From NCBI GenBank assembly GCA_008694505.1, contig VZDJ01000034.1, positions 3,301,557-3,365,556 of the forward strand: DNA of 64,000 nucleotides. The letters run 5' to 3'. The translations under genes and the position numbers were made by a program. Within the stretch, counting starts at the first letter, position 1. Each line of letters starts with the position of its first letter. A model generated the notes under the pieces. It was not told the DNA's origin, searched no databases, and saw only the letters and a program-made list of their open reading frames with translations. Below, one piece after another: positions 34,601 through 46,047 of the stretch. The stretch comes from Cyanoderma ruficeps (Eukaryota; Chordata; Aves; Passeriformes; Timaliidae).

Positions 34601-37600
34601 GCCCAGAATTCCAGGCTGGAGGCAGCGCAGCCATCCCTGCCGGTCAGGCAGCAGCACAGGAGGCAGAACTGCAGGCTGGGGCTGTGTGAGGCTCCCAGAG
34701 AGGATCTCGTGGCACGTGTGTGTGGGGGTGGACCAGCGAGGATTTATTGCCTCCCAACAGAACTTGGTTTGACCTTAGAGGATTTCATTAAGCCTTTGCC
34801 AAGTTGGCATCTGTGTTGGGATAAGTTTCCTTTCCAGCTGTAAACAGGTTGCTAAATTAGCTGTTGTCAGACAGCTGCCGGGGCCAGGCCGTGGTTGGAG
34901 CTGTGTTTACTCCCTCCCTGCTAAACCCACAGTCTGGGGAGATGGACGTGGGCAGTGCTCAGGATATTTAATATCAGTGTGTTATCAAACCCAGTGATTG
35001 CCTGGAGGGTTTGGGGGTTCCCTGTCAGCCAGCTCAGCTTTGGTCACTTCCACACAGCACCAAGTAACCACTTGTTCCTCAGGTCAGTGTGTGAACTCCA
35101 CTGAGAGCTCACAAAGAACTTATTCCCTGAGTTTTTTAAAGGTTGTGGTTGTGCTAATTTGTTTCTAGCAATCTGTACTTGCCTCAGAAAAATCATCACA
35201 GAATCCCAGAGTAGTTGAGGTTGGGAGTGCTCTTTGGAGATCATCCAGTCCAACCTCGCTGCCAAGGCAGGGTCACCTGGAGCAGGTGCCACAGGAAGGC
35301 ATCCAGGGGGGTTTGGAATGTCTCCAGAGAGGGAGATTCCATACCCTCCCTGGGAAGATGTTCCAGTGCTCTGCCACCCTCCGTGGAAAGAAATTCTTCC
35401 TCATGTTGAGGTGGAACTTGCTGTGTGTTAGTGTATAGCCATTAGTCCTTGTCATATCACTGGCATCTAAGAAAAGAGTCTAGCACCATCCTCTGACACT
35501 TCATCAGCTAATTTGTAGGGTTTCTTTGTGGTCAGTGTTACTCCTCTACTCTGGGGGGCAGTTCCACATTATCAGTGACTTGTGGAAGATGTTGAACCCC
35601 ATGTGACTCCTTCCAATGCCATCGTTCCACCAGAATTTACAGGCACAGGTAGAGCTCAACCAACAGCTGCAGGGGAAGGATCTGAAGGAAAGCAAATGGA
35701 TCCTCTTTACGTTTCTGAAAGTGCTCAAAGCCAGGTTGGACAGGACTTGGAGCAGCCTGGTCTAGTGGAAGGTGTCACTGCCCCTGGCAGGGAGTGGGAT
35801 AAGATGAGCTTTAAGGTTCCTTCCCACCCAATCCATCCTGGGATTCTGTGATTCTCTGCTTCTTCCTGACCCTCGTATTTTGGGATAAATAGCGTGAAGA
35901 TGTTCTGGAGTGTTTCTCTGAAGAGCTGTGCTTACAAACTACGTGCTTTGCACTTTGTCTCATTCCATGTCAGGTCCTTAAGCCTTCAGGAGCTTCTCTG
36001 GAACTCCAGCAGCAGGGAAAAGTGTGTGTTTCTGTGTGTGTCCCAGCTAATCCTTAGTAACTGTGCGTGGCTGAAAAATGCTTCCTGGCGAGGAATGTAC
36101 TCGGAATAATCGTCTGAAATCCGGTGCTGACAGACACTGCTATGTAAGGGGGCCGAGTGACCCAGTCAAGTCTGGGACAAGAGTTGACAGTCATTTGAGC
36201 TGTAGGTTGTTTAAAAGTGTGTTTTTGTCTGCTGAAAATCACCAGTCCTACACCTGCCTGGAGCTGTCAACATCGGGCTGTGGTCCTGGGCCCAGTGCTG
36301 GAGACTGTTTATCACGTTACCATCTAAATACTTTTTATTTCTCAGCTGTTTTTAGGCTATTTTAAAAATGCTTCTGCTTTTGGTTTGTTTTTCCACTGCA
36401 AAACAACAGCTGAAAACTTCTCAGACACCATTATTGTGAGGATTTGAGTTTGACAACTCCGCTGAATCGAGTCATCTATGCTGAAGTGAAAGTATCCCCC
36501 AAAAGGAGCAGTGGAGAAGAGCTTGCTGCAGACTTAACTGACCATGGGCTGTTCTCCTTCTATAAAAACAATTGTCCCTTTTCCCTGAATTCCCTGAGAA
36601 AGGCTACAAGCAGCAATGGAAATTTCCTGTAATTTTGAAACGTTTTGGTTTCTTTTCTCACCCTCTGTGTTTGGTGTTTCTGTTGCTCCTGATCCTGTCT
36701 GCAAGCTGTGACATAATCCTTCTAATCTTCTTCATCTCATTTATGTTGGCAACTTAAATGAGATTGTGGAATGTTCCAGGTGGGAATATGAAGGTTTTCC
36801 CTTTCTGTCACAATTCAGTTGTAAACACAATGTTAAGGGAAGGGGGTGTGAAATCCATACCTTAAGCACATAATGTGAGTTTCTCTGTGGGAATGTCTGA
36901 GTGGGCACAAATGGAATAACAGAAAAGGATCCTGCTTTCAGGAATCAAAATGATTTGGTTTCGAATGTTCCTAGCACTAGGCCAAGCCATCAAGTTGTGT
37001 GAGTTGGGTGAGAAGCTACAATGGAATTACAGAATGTATCTGTGTGCTTCCCTCTGAGCCTGCAGCCCTTGCAGGGGAGAGAGTGGAGTTCAACAGAGAG
37101 AGAATGACAGGATGAGAGGACACAGCCTCAAGCTCTGCCAGGGCTGGGTCAGCCTGGACATCAGGAGCACGGGGTGTGCTGTGTCCCATCTCCAGACATT
37201 CCTGTGCCCTTGAGCTCAACATCAGCAGCAAGGTGTTGCCTCCTGAGGCTTGGAGCAGCCAGTGTGGTCCAGGGTGGAAATGTGTTTGATGCCCAGCAGG
37301 CCAGGGGAGCTGTTCACGAGGCCGAGTAGCAGCACTCAGATGCCTTTGTCAGGAAAAATGATGATCCAGCTCTCAGCATTTGAAGCCTGCAGCTGCTAAG
37401 CTTGTATTAAGTGGATGGAGAATGTGTGCTGTGTGTTTTGCTTAAGGGAGGCAAGGCAGCCAGTGCATTTAGGACTGCAATTAATAGTCCCCAGCAGCAT
37501 TTCAGCGCTGCAGTTGCTGCAGAAGAATGTGTGGAGGCATCGTGTTGGTATTTTTAAAGTAAATCTTGCTTGAGGAGCAGACTGACAACGCTGGCTTTGG

Positions 37601-40600
37601 GTGGCCGGAAATGAGCGGCCCCAGGGATAAAAGTTGATTAATGTTCATCTGGTGGATTCCTCCAGGAGCTGCTGAACTTAGAGGGGCAGAACTTCTTCTG
37701 CCTCTCTGCCCTGCCCAGGTGAGACCGTACCTGCAGAGCTGCCTCCAGCCCTGGGGGCTCAGCATAGGAAGGACCTGGAGCTCCTGGAGAAAGTCCAGAG
37801 GATGCCCCAGGATGATCAGAGGGATGGAACAGCTCTGCTGGGAGGAAAGGGTGGGAGAGTTGGGATTGTCCAGCCTGGAGAGAAGCTTTGGGGTGACCTC
37901 ATTGGCCTTCCAGTGCCTGAAAGGAACTTAGAGGAGAGAGATCATTTCCAAGGGCCTGGAGTGACAGGACGAGGGGGAATGGCTTGACACTGACAGAGGG
38001 CAGGGTTAGGTGAGATACTGGGGAGAAATCCTTCCCTGTGAGGTTGGACAGGGCTTGGAGGAACTTGGTCTACTGGAAGGTGTCTGTGTCCATGGCAGGG
38101 GGTAGGAGAAGATGAACTTTAAGGTCCCTTCCAGCCCAAATCATTCTATGATTCCATGGAAAAAGATTTCTGCGTTATTTATTCACATCTCAGAAGTTTG
38201 TCTGATGTGTAAGGCAGAAGGGACTCTTTGGGATTCCATGGATCTCCGATGCAGAGCCAGTGTTTATTGGGGTTCTGAAGCTTGGTTTGAGCCCTGTAAG
38301 TCCCTTGAATTGTGCTTCCCACCAAAACTGATCATGTCAGCAAAGGAAAAACCTTCAACTCATGTTGCAACACAGAGCCTGCAGTGTTACCAGTGAGGCA
38401 GATCCATAGGCTGCTCCCTCAGGATCCTTTGTCACCACTGAATTCACAGTGCCAGATACTCCAGGGAAGGAAAAGGTGTGTCAAGGACAAACCTACAAAA
38501 AGCTGTAGGAGAACCTTCCTCCCAAGACTGCTGGGATGCTGCTGGGCTGGGTGGGATGTGGAAGGAGGAAGAAATGGGGACAAAGCTGGTGTTTTACATA
38601 ATGGATCACAATGAATTTTGGTGTTCAGGAGTTCAGGGAAAGGCACTTTAGTGATGGAGGCGCTTCACTGCGGAAAGTCCTACCTGTAGCTCTTCCTTGG
38701 TGCAGCAAAATGCAGGAAAACACCAGTTAAAAACCTGACCCTGGAAACATTCCTTGCTCCAGCTCCAAATGCAAAGGTTCACGTGCCATCCTGGTGAATG
38801 CCCATGTGTCTGGGGCTGCCGTTGCTACGGGAGAAGGAGTATTTGTTTTTAATTGGGTAATGTGCAGATGGCAAAGCAGAGCCTGGAGTGCAGCTGTGAC
38901 CTTGGGGAGCTGTGGGGAGGCTGGGTCTGCAGCTGCCTGCCCTCCCTGCAGCTCTCGGTGCTTGTGGAGGCACAGTTCTCCAGAAATCCCCCAAACACCA
39001 GTGTAAAGCCTTGCTTTGCATAGCAGGTTTTGGGTGTCTGAATTTTTCAGTCATTCTGTAAGGGTGCCTCCTTGTGTGTGCCTGAGGAGGGAAGAGCAAA
39101 ACACAAATCAACCATCAAAGCTGAGGGTTTCTAAATGTTATAAAATACAGCTCCACATTCACACTTGGTGGCCTTTTCCCAAGGGATACAATGTTCTGAA
39201 GGGGCTGAAACTTGTCATCCATTCATAAAGCAGGAAACTCCCCATCTCTCCTCCAGATTCTGTGATGAATCTGTTTTTCCAGTTGCAAAGTGACTCTGGG
39301 CAATAGATTGGGAAGACATTTGTGCTAAAGGCAGGAAGTTCAGTGTTTGTGAAGAGGTTTTCTCTCTATCAGTGGTGTGAATTTTGTATCCCCATCCAGA
39401 GTATTCATGTAAGCTTGGGGTAAATTCCCTGCTAACTGCCAGAAATTGAGAAAGAATTCCTCACAGTTGCTTCCCAGGACATTGTGTTGTACAAAATAGC
39501 TGCAGAATTAATAAATCACAGAAGGTTCATTGATTCACTTTGTGTTGCTTAATTAGGTTGATGTTTTCTTATTAATTTTTTTTTTTTAATCTACAAAAAT
39601 AACCAAAACTGCTCCCTGTCTCTGTGCCAGCTGCGAATCACGGTGTGGTCCTTGTGCACCAAGTCTGTGTCTTACATCAAGTACCCCAAAGCGTGCCAGC
39701 AAGGTAAGTGTCACACACCTTATCTGGGAATGGTCCTTTAATGTGACAGGAAGGGAAAATGACTTTAATTTTGGGAATTTAATTTCCATCTTTGGGAACA
39801 GGGTCTGGTCCTACCCCTTCTGAGCAGGCTCTGCAGGCAGGTTGTGGTGTCTGAGTGAAGGATTCCAGCCGATCCATGTGCCTGCTCTTCACATGTGCAC
39901 ATGTGTTGTGTTTGCCTCTGAGGGATCCTTTCAGACATGAAATTATGCTGGATGTTCTCGTGATGAAAAACATTAATCCAAAGCGACTTTTGTCATCTTC
40001 TGCATATGGAAAGGCTGGAAAGGGAAGCTCGTGTCAGGGCTGTCAGACCACATGGCTGTGGTGAGCAGTTTCCTGCCCAAGGCTTGCATCCCAGAGATGA
40101 CAAAGACGATTATGTATTCCACGTAAAATCCAAGAGGATGGGGAGCAATGCCTGGGAGTTGGTGGAGACCTGATGGTTGCATAACTGATCCATTTAGCCA
40201 GGCTAAATGTAGTGGTTATTTGAAATCTGTTTGGTTTATGTAACAACTGTCAGTGGTTAGATGTGTTTTGAAGCACGCTGGAGCTCTCCATCCTGAGAAA
40301 TTGTACATTCCGAGCTTAAAAACCGCTGACACAGTGAATCAGTAACACCGTGCTTTGCCTTGATTAATGTGACCTTCTGTGAAGAGATTCTGCCTCCTCT
40401 TTTATTTCTGCTTTGAACTGGGAGTAACTGTTCCTCGCTGAAGCCTCCTCAGCCCTTCTGCCTTGCTGTGTGGTTCCTATTTAAGCCAGTTTTGATGCCT
40501 CTGTCCTGTGGCAGGGGTGGCTTTCACCAAGGACGGGCGTTACGTGGCCGTGGCGGAGCGACGCGACTGCAAGGATTTCATCAGCATCTTCGTGTGCAAC

Positions 40601-43600
40601 AACTGGCAGCTCCTCAGGGTGAGCTCTGCCTCTCCTGCCACCCTGCTGTGGTTCCCTGCACATATTGCACACTGCTCCACTAGAAACAGTGAGAGTGGCA
40701 AGTGCTTGGTGCTTGGGATGTGTGATGTAAACCGTTCACACGTGGGATGGGTCCGTGGAGGGTGGTGCTGGCCGTGGGCTGGATCTGAGCAATTAAACCT
40801 CATGAAGAACTTGTCTGTAAGTTGTGTCACCTCTAATTTGGGAATTCTGAGCCTCGCCAGAAGCTGAGAGAAAACTTGGGAAATACCACTAAATTTTTGT
40901 CGTGTTCTTGAGCTTTTCTCTAATGAACTTTGTAGTGGAAGCTGTGGCTGCCCCATCCCTGGAAATGTCCAAGGCCAGGTTGGATGGAGCTTGGAGCAAC
41001 CTGAGATGGTGGAAGGTGTCCCTGCCCATAGGATGAGATGAGTTGTAAGGTCCCTTCCAGCTCAGACTATTCTGGGATTATGTGATCCTGTACTGGGCTT
41101 TAAGACAAGGAATTAGGCTTCCTGGATTTTTGACTGATTCAGTGTTATTAATTTAATTTTCTTATGAAATGCTGTTCATTTGAAGGCATAGAAGGTACAG
41201 AATCAAAGATCCACTGAATGCAACATGTATTACAGGAGGAAATATTTTTGTTGCTACTCCAGCATACAAAAAGCTCTTTTGTGTTTGTGGTAGCCCTTGA
41301 AAGGTTAAAACTGAACATTCTGTCAGCTTAGATGCAACAGGATTTGTTGACATATTTCAGGTGGTTTTGTGGTTTCTCTTTTGTGGGCAGCATTTTAACA
41401 CAGAAACCCAGGATCTCTTTGGGATTGAGTGGGCTCCCAATGGGTGTGTGCTGGCAGCGTGGGACACTTGCCTAGAGGTAGGAGGAAAAGCAGATTATTT
41501 TCTTGAAGAGTTCAAGCTGGTCTCTGGCCATCATATATAAAGCAGTGACTAAAATAATTAGTGTTTAAAATGTTTCTGTTGAACATAAAAGGGTGTGAGT
41601 CCAGCTTCTGTTAAATATTACACTTGAATTGGGGATGAGTGTCCTTGCAAGTGGATGTCGCTGTTCTGTAAACCTTCAATGACAGCAAATTATTTCTAAT
41701 TTATCTTGCAAAAAAATTGTAAGCATTGCAGAAGCTGCTTTTGAAATAATGAAAGAATAATGGGAGAATGTAAATCTTCTGCAGCTTTACTGACATTGCA
41801 CTGCACAGTGATTTTTACACTTAATGAAAGTACTCATCCAAAAAGAGAGCAACGAAGCCTCTTAATTCATAGATGAGAGACCATCTGCACCTTTGTATTT
41901 AACTTGCTGCACGTCAAACAGGCAGAGTTTGGCAGGGATGATTTGCCTGCCTGTGGTTTTTAGCAGCATTTTGCTGGATTTTAGCTCTGTCTGTGTTTCA
42001 GTACAAGGTCCTGCTGTACTCCCTCGATGGGCGGCTGCTCTCCTCCTACCGCGCCTACGAGTGGCCCCTGGGCGTCAAATCCATCGCCTGGAGCCCCAGC
42101 AGCCAGTTCCTGGCCATTGGCAGCTTTGATGAAAAGGTGAGGAATGTTTCCTGCCTCTTTTATCGAAGCTGTTTGGAGGATTTTGCCCTAACACTCTCCC
42201 CTTGCCACGCTTCCTGAGCCAGGTGCGTATCCTGAACCACGTGACGTGGAAGAAGATCACTGAGCTTGACCATCCAGCAACTATTTCCAACAAAAAGACT
42301 GTAAGTGTGGATCCCAAAGCCATGGAGTCCTTAGCAGAGCTTGGGTGCTGCTGTTTGTATCCAAAAGATGCTGGTGAATCCATTTCATTCTGGAGACTTT
42401 GCTTTTTTCCCCACTAGGGCTTGGGAAATTGCACGGCAACCTGGGAATGTAAAAAAAAAAAGTGGGAATCCTTTCAAATTTGATGGAATATGTGTCCATG
42501 ATCGTCTCTCTTGAGCAGTAATAGATTCTCAGATGCTCCTGTCACATGCCAGTGTATTTTGGTGGCTGCATTACAGATTTGGGTGTGCAGCTGATGGCAA
42601 ACTGGAAAACTGAACAGGAGAGATTTGTCTCAGCTTTATACAATTCCTAACTTTAAACAGTGCTGGAACTGGATTGTGTTCAGATTTTCCATCCTGTGTG
42701 GACAGGCTCATCCAGCTCACCTGATGGGCATTTCCTGGAACATCTGTCAGCATTGATTTTTATCCTTTGTACCTGTACCTGCAAGGTCTGACAGATTCTG
42801 GGCTGTTGGCAGCAGGTGCAGAGCTGCTGTTCCCAAAATCCCAAGCTGATCTCATGCCTGGAGGTAACAAGAACAGTGCATGGTGCTGTTTGCCATTGCA
42901 GAGAGACTGAACAGACCTCCTGGAAGAGTTTGTGTGTGGATTTTAAGCCTGCAATATTCACATGACTCTGCCTCTTAACCAGAAGCAAGGCACGAGCCAT
43001 TAAAGCACCTCAGCAAAGCTTCTCACGGCTGAAAAATGCCTTAACTTCCAGTTAGGTGTAAAATATGTCATGGAAAACAAATGGAAATAGCTCTGTTAAT
43101 CTCCACTACACAGACAGGAATTGCAGTTGCTGTGTTTTATCCTGGTGCTTGTGTTTGGGAATACGTTGCAGGCACACTAAAATATTTTTGCAATTTTCCT
43201 TCTGCAGCGCTGCACTTTGTTGGTGATTGAATCAGATTAAAGATTTTTGGTTGCAAAAGTGAGATTCGTGTTCCCACTGCGATGGGGGTGATTTAATTTG
43301 CTGTCAGAAAGAATGAACGAGGTGCAATCCCTCAGACCTGTTTTTTGCAGTGTTTTTTCTGATCATGGTTCCAAATGGCCCATGGTTCACGGGGAATTCT
43401 GGATTCCAGATCTGCCTGCTGAGGGCCTTTCCTCTGTTGATGAACCAGGGGATTCTGAGATGTCCTAAATGTGCAAATGAGCCAGTGGGATGTGGGTATT
43501 TGGTAACAGCCCATGTTCAAACTCTCCAAGGCCCTTCTGTAGAGCTCTCACTTGTTTCTTTGTAGATTGTGTATAAAGAAGTGGAGAAATCCCCAACTGT

Positions 43601-45550
43601 TGACAGAGAGAGACTTTCTTTCCCTCCAACAAGAGCATTGGCTAGTTCTCTCTTCAGCACACAGAGTAAATGTAAGCCAAAGTTTACTCAAACCAGACAC
43701 TTGAGTTTGCCTTGGGAAGTCTTTAAATAAACATTGTAGGTGACCTTTGCCCCTTGGATGGTGGATCAGATCCTCTGGATGTTCTCTAGGGCAGTAAAAA
43801 TCAGTCTCAGTCTTTGTGGCACTATAAATCACCTTTGCTTAACAGTGTTTGAAATATTAGTTAAAAGGTAGTAGAAAAATTAAATCTCTCCTCATTTTCC
43901 TGATTTAATCTCAGTCTTGCCTGAATTTCCAGCCTTTCCTTTTCTGTAGGAGGGCAGGAATAGCAGTAGGGTGGCTGTGTGAAGATGTGATATCTTAAAG
44001 CAATTGAAATTTTGATCTTGGAGAAGAGTAAAACATGGTCCCATCCCTTCAGAGATGAGGGGTTTTAACAGTTGGATGTAAATGCATTGTCCATCCAGGC
44101 TCACTTAGTAAAATACTTTTATTTCCTGTTCCAGATGACATTTCCCAGGTGCCAGTTTCTTTACAGTACATCAAACCAGTTGCTGACAGGGCAAATCCCA
44201 AAGTGGGAGTTGGGATGTTGGCCTTCAGTGCAGATAACTGTTTCCTGGCAACCAAAAATGGTAGGTTCTGACTGCCCTGCCTTAGAGGGGAAACCATGTG
44301 GGGCATGTGGGGGGTTTCCTTGGCAGAAATGATCCTTTGCACTATAAAAAGAGTCATGGCCCTGGAAAATCAGCTCTGTTGTGAGATATGTGACTACAGA
44401 GGAATCCCAGCCTGTCTTCTAGTGTGTGTTAACTGTTGTGAGCTGCCAGAAGTGCTGATCAGGGCATGAACTCAGCCTTGGCTCTCTAGTTCATGACAAT
44501 AGTGGGGGTTTATGTTTCCTCAAGTTTGTGTGAGCTCACTGTACTGAAAATGAAAGACATCTTCCCACTTACAGCCAGGGTCTCTTAAAAGGCAGAACTC
44601 TACACAGCCTATAGCAGGAGGAATTCTGACTTCCTGCCTAGTGAAAGTCATGGAATTAATGTTCCATTTTTCCCTTTGGCCCTGAGGAGCTGCTTGTGCC
44701 TGGATGCCAAAGCTCTGGGTCAGGTGCAAAACCCATCAGACAGACTAATGTGATAAAATCCAGGGAAGGACTGGGAGATGGACCAGATCACTTTAATCTT
44801 TTTTTTTTTTTTTTGCAACATTTCTAAGGCTGAACATTTCCTGAAGGCTCTGCTTGGCAAAACTCAAGTGGAATATGTACCCTAAGGGTTTGAGTTGTAC
44901 CAATTTGTTCCTGCACGTTTAGAAAACCCAAGTGTGATCCTTTTCTCCTCCAGCTCTCACTATTGCTGCTTCCTCTGCAGACAACATTCCCAACGCCGTG
45001 TGGATCTGGGACATCAGGAAGCTGAAGCTGTCAGTGGTGCTGGAGCAGCTTTGCTCCATCCAGTATTTCCAGTGGGACCCCTGCCAGCCCCGCCTGGCTG
45101 TGTGCACGGGCAGCAGCAGAGTGTACCTGTGGTCCCCAGCCGGCTGCATCGTCGTGCAGGTGCCCGGGGAAGGTGAGCAGCAGCTGCCACAGCCTCAGTG
45201 ACAAAATATTGCTCCATTTATAAACTGATCCCAGTGTTGTCCTGGAAAATAGCTCAGGTGTGCTTTTGAAGATGCTTAAAAATGGGTGTTTTCACCCTCT
45301 GGAGGAGTTCATAGACACAGGAAATGTCTCAAGGACAGCACGGGGCTGGCAGGGATTGGGGCTGATTCCAGCTGCCTTTTCCTCCAGCAGGAGGATGGGC
45401 TGCCAGCTCCTTGCTGACACACTCTGATCTCTTCCTGCAGGTGACTTCCAGATCATGTCTCTCTCCTGGCATTCCAGTGGGGACTCCATGCTCCTCCTGA
45501 GTAAGGATCACTTCTGTGTGTGTTACTTGGAAAGAGAGGAGGTAAAATAA
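31536..45550 (+). CDS. WRAP73: WRAP73 (WDR8), WD-repeat centrosomal protein, complete in 12 exons
   Basis: WRAP73 is a WD40 protein of the centrosome and spindle pole. With SSX2IP (Msd1 in fission yeast) it anchors the minus-end kinesin-14 and supports spindle organisation and ciliogenesis. Twelve exons join in phase to 1,350 nt, 449 residues against 460 in human. The start [20 protein letters not shown] and blocks such as [30 protein letters not shown] and [16 protein letters not shown] match the family throughout, and WD-repeat strands recur along the chain. The start ATG has G at -3. The C-terminus (LEREEVK) is shorter than the human one and its last bases overlap AATAAA. It lies head-to-head with TP73 and tail-to-tail with TPRG1L. 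No frameshifts. Confidence 0.97.
31880..32186 (+). mobile_element. CR1 LINE 3'-end fragment (sense) in WRAP73 intron 1
   Basis: Typical CR1 3' sequence: GAAGCTGTGGCTGCCCCATC, GTCCAAGGCCAGGCTGGATG, GTGTCCCTGCCCATGGCAGG, ending ATTCTATGA. The body is partial and has no coding potential. Confidence 0.92.
32425..32645 (-). mobile_element. CR1 LINE 3'-end fragment (antisense) in WRAP73 intron 1
   Basis: The reverse complement of the same CR1 3' region (CCATCCAACCTGGCCTTGGA, then CACTTCCAGGGATGGGGCAG), ending in a T-run. With the sense copy about 240 bp upstream it forms an inverted repeat. Confidence 0.9.
32757..32909 (+). CDS. WRAP73: WRAP73 exon 2
   Basis: 51 codons, residues 24-74 ([12 protein letters not shown] to KRGIVQ). 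The acceptor is CCCCAG|GCC and the donor CAG|GTGAGG. Confidence 0.96.
33484..33600 (+). CDS. WRAP73: WRAP73 exon 3
   Basis: 39 codons, residues 75-113 ([16 protein letters not shown] to NTTEFH). The acceptor is GCCCCAG|GTC and the donor CAT|GTGAGT. It contains a WD-repeat turn SPDGRHIL. Confidence 0.96.
35195..35500 (-). mobile_element. CR1 LINE fragment (antisense)
   Basis: Starts CACAGAATCCCAGAGTAGTT and runs through GAGATCATCCAGTCCAACCT and GAAGATGTTCCAGTGCTCTG, an antisense CR1 3' region of a different subfamily from the neighbouring sense copies. Confidence 0.9.
35715..35856 (+). mobile_element. CR1 LINE 3'-end fragment (sense)
   Basis: CCAGGTTGGACAGGACTTGG through GAAGGTGTCACTGCCCCTGG to GGGATTCTGTGATTCT, the standard CR1 terminus. 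Confidence 0.9.
37080..37235 (+). mobile_element. Diverged CR1 LINE fragment (sense)
   Basis: AATGACAGGATGAGAGGACA CAGCCTCAAG and TCAGCCTGGACATCAGGAGC resemble the part of CR1 that usually lies 150-250 bp before the 3' end. Edges uncertain. Confidence 0.55.
37690..38157 (+). mobile_element. CR1 LINE fragment, longest copy in the window (sense)
   Basis: About 470 bp: TGAGACCGTACCTGCAGAGC, GGACCTGGAGCTCCTGGAG, GGGATTGTCCAGCCTGGAGA, then the standard 3' end with CATTCTATGATTCCATG. No intact ORF. Confidence 0.93.
39631..39703 (+). CDS. WRAP73: WRAP73 exon 4
   Basis: 73 nt, residues 114-138 ([20 protein letters not shown]). The acceptor is GTGCCAG|CTG and the donor G|GTAAGT. Confidence 0.96.
40515..40618 (+). 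CDS. WRAP73: WRAP73 exon 5
   Basis: 104 nt, residues 138-172 ([20 protein letters not shown] to QLLR). The acceptor is GTGGCAG|GG and the donor AGG|GTGAGC. Confidence 0.96.
40932..41089 (+). mobile_element. CR1 LINE 3'-end fragment (sense) in WRAP73 intron 5
   Basis: GGAAGCTGTGGCTGCCCCAT to TCTGGGATTATGTGATCCT with the expected order of CR1 3' blocks and a small deletion after CCCTGCCCATAGG. Confidence 0.92.
41391..41477 (+). CDS. WRAP73: WRAP73 exon 6
   Basis: 29 codons, residues 173-201 ([18 protein letters not shown] to DTCLE). The acceptor is GGGCAG|CAT and the donor GAG|GTAGGA. Confidence 0.95.
42002..42136 (+). CDS. WRAP73: WRAP73 exon 7
   Basis: 45 codons, residues 202-246 ([16 protein letters not shown] to SFDEK), with the WD-repeat segment [17 protein letters not shown]. 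The acceptor is TGTTTCAG|TAC and the donor AAG|GTGAGG. Confidence 0.96.
42223..42300 (+). CDS. WRAP73: WRAP73 exon 8
   Basis: 26 codons, residues 247-272 ([19 protein letters not shown] to KKT). The intron before it is only 86 bp. The acceptor is GAGCCAG|GTG and the donor ACT|GTAAGT. Confidence 0.95.
43566..43671 (+). CDS. WRAP73: WRAP73 exon 9
   Basis: 106 nt, residues 273-308 ([20 protein letters not shown] to TQSK). This is the variable linker of the family; its ends (VYKE.EKSP and SK) align with human and its middle does not. The acceptor is TTTGTAG|ATT and the donor T|GTAAGC. Confidence 0.92.
44135..44260 (+). CDS. WRAP73: WRAP73 exon 10
   Basis: 126 nt, residues 308-350 ([20 protein letters not shown] to LATKN). 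The acceptor is TGTTCCAG|AT and the donor G|GTAGGT. Confidence 0.96.
44799..44815. repeat. Poly(T) tract
   Basis: A homopolymer T run of about 17 bases in WRAP73 intron 10, a likely spot for assembly or sequencing error. Confidence 0.9.
44981..45172 (+). CDS. WRAP73: WRAP73 exon 11
   Basis: 192 nt, residues 350-414 ([20 protein letters not shown] to VPGE). It contains WD-type segments AVWIWDI and RVYLWSPAG. The acceptor is CTCTGCAG|AC and the donor G|GTGAGC. Confidence 0.96.
45441..45550 (+). CDS. WRAP73: WRAP73 exon 12 and stop
   Basis: 110 nt including TAA, residues 414-449 ([20 protein letters not shown] then [16 protein letters not shown]). The acceptor is CCTGCAG|GT. GAG|GTAAAA at 45542 could act as a donor to a further exon, which might explain the shorter end relative to human, but a poly(A) signal follows at 45873. 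Confidence 0.9.
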
Positions 45551-45872
45551 AAGAACTAAATTGCATTAAAAACGCTCGCAGGTCTGAGGAAGAAAGAGGA
45601 AAGGAGTCAAAACTTGTTCCCCAGTCTGAAGTGTTTGTATTTATAAGTTATTTATTTGAAGGAGCTCCAAGCTCAGTGTGTGAAATATTGTGACTGCATT
45701 TGAATGAATTGATGTAGCAAGTAGGGAAAATGTAGGGAATGAGTGTCTATTGCAAGAGAACCTGAGTATTGATGGAGTTGAACATCTCTTTTTCAACTCC
45801 GAACCCTTATTTTCTAAGACTGTAGCTCTGTGTGTATATAATGTATAGCTATTATTTAAATTTTCTATTTCC

Positions 45873-45878
45873 AATAAA
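45873..45878 (+). terminator. Candidate WRAP73 poly(A) signal AATAAA
   Basis: An exact AATAAA 323 nt after the stop codon, in AT-rich DNA and on the right strand. Alternatives are AATAAA overlapping the stop (45546-45551) and ATTAAA at 45565-45570. Confidence 0.6.
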
Positions 45879-46041
45879 TATTTTGATAGTTACAAACTAT
45901 AAACCTGCACCTCTGCACTTGAAAGTCTGTTTCAGTGTGATCAGTGATGTGATGATGTAGTGATTTATCCCAGCACAAGGAAACTGTTACTTGCACACAA
46001 ATAATTCTGGGTGACAGTAACTGTGCCTGGGCCACCATGGA

Positions 46042-46047
46042 TTTATT
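46042..46047 (-). terminator. Candidate TPRG1L poly(A) signal AATAAA
   Basis: An exact AATAAA on the minus strand about 1.44 kb after the TPRG1L stop. Another copy at 46833-46838 would give a 0.65-kb 3'UTR, and one at 45651-45656 would run into the WRAP73 3'UTR. Confidence 0.4.

Larger units (their letters stand above)
33601..39630 (+). other. WRAP73 intron 3 (6.0 kb)
   Basis: The largest WRAP73 intron. It holds at least four CR1 fragments (near 35.2, 35.7, 37.1 and 37.7-38.2 kb). No additional exon is recognised. Confidence 0.8.
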
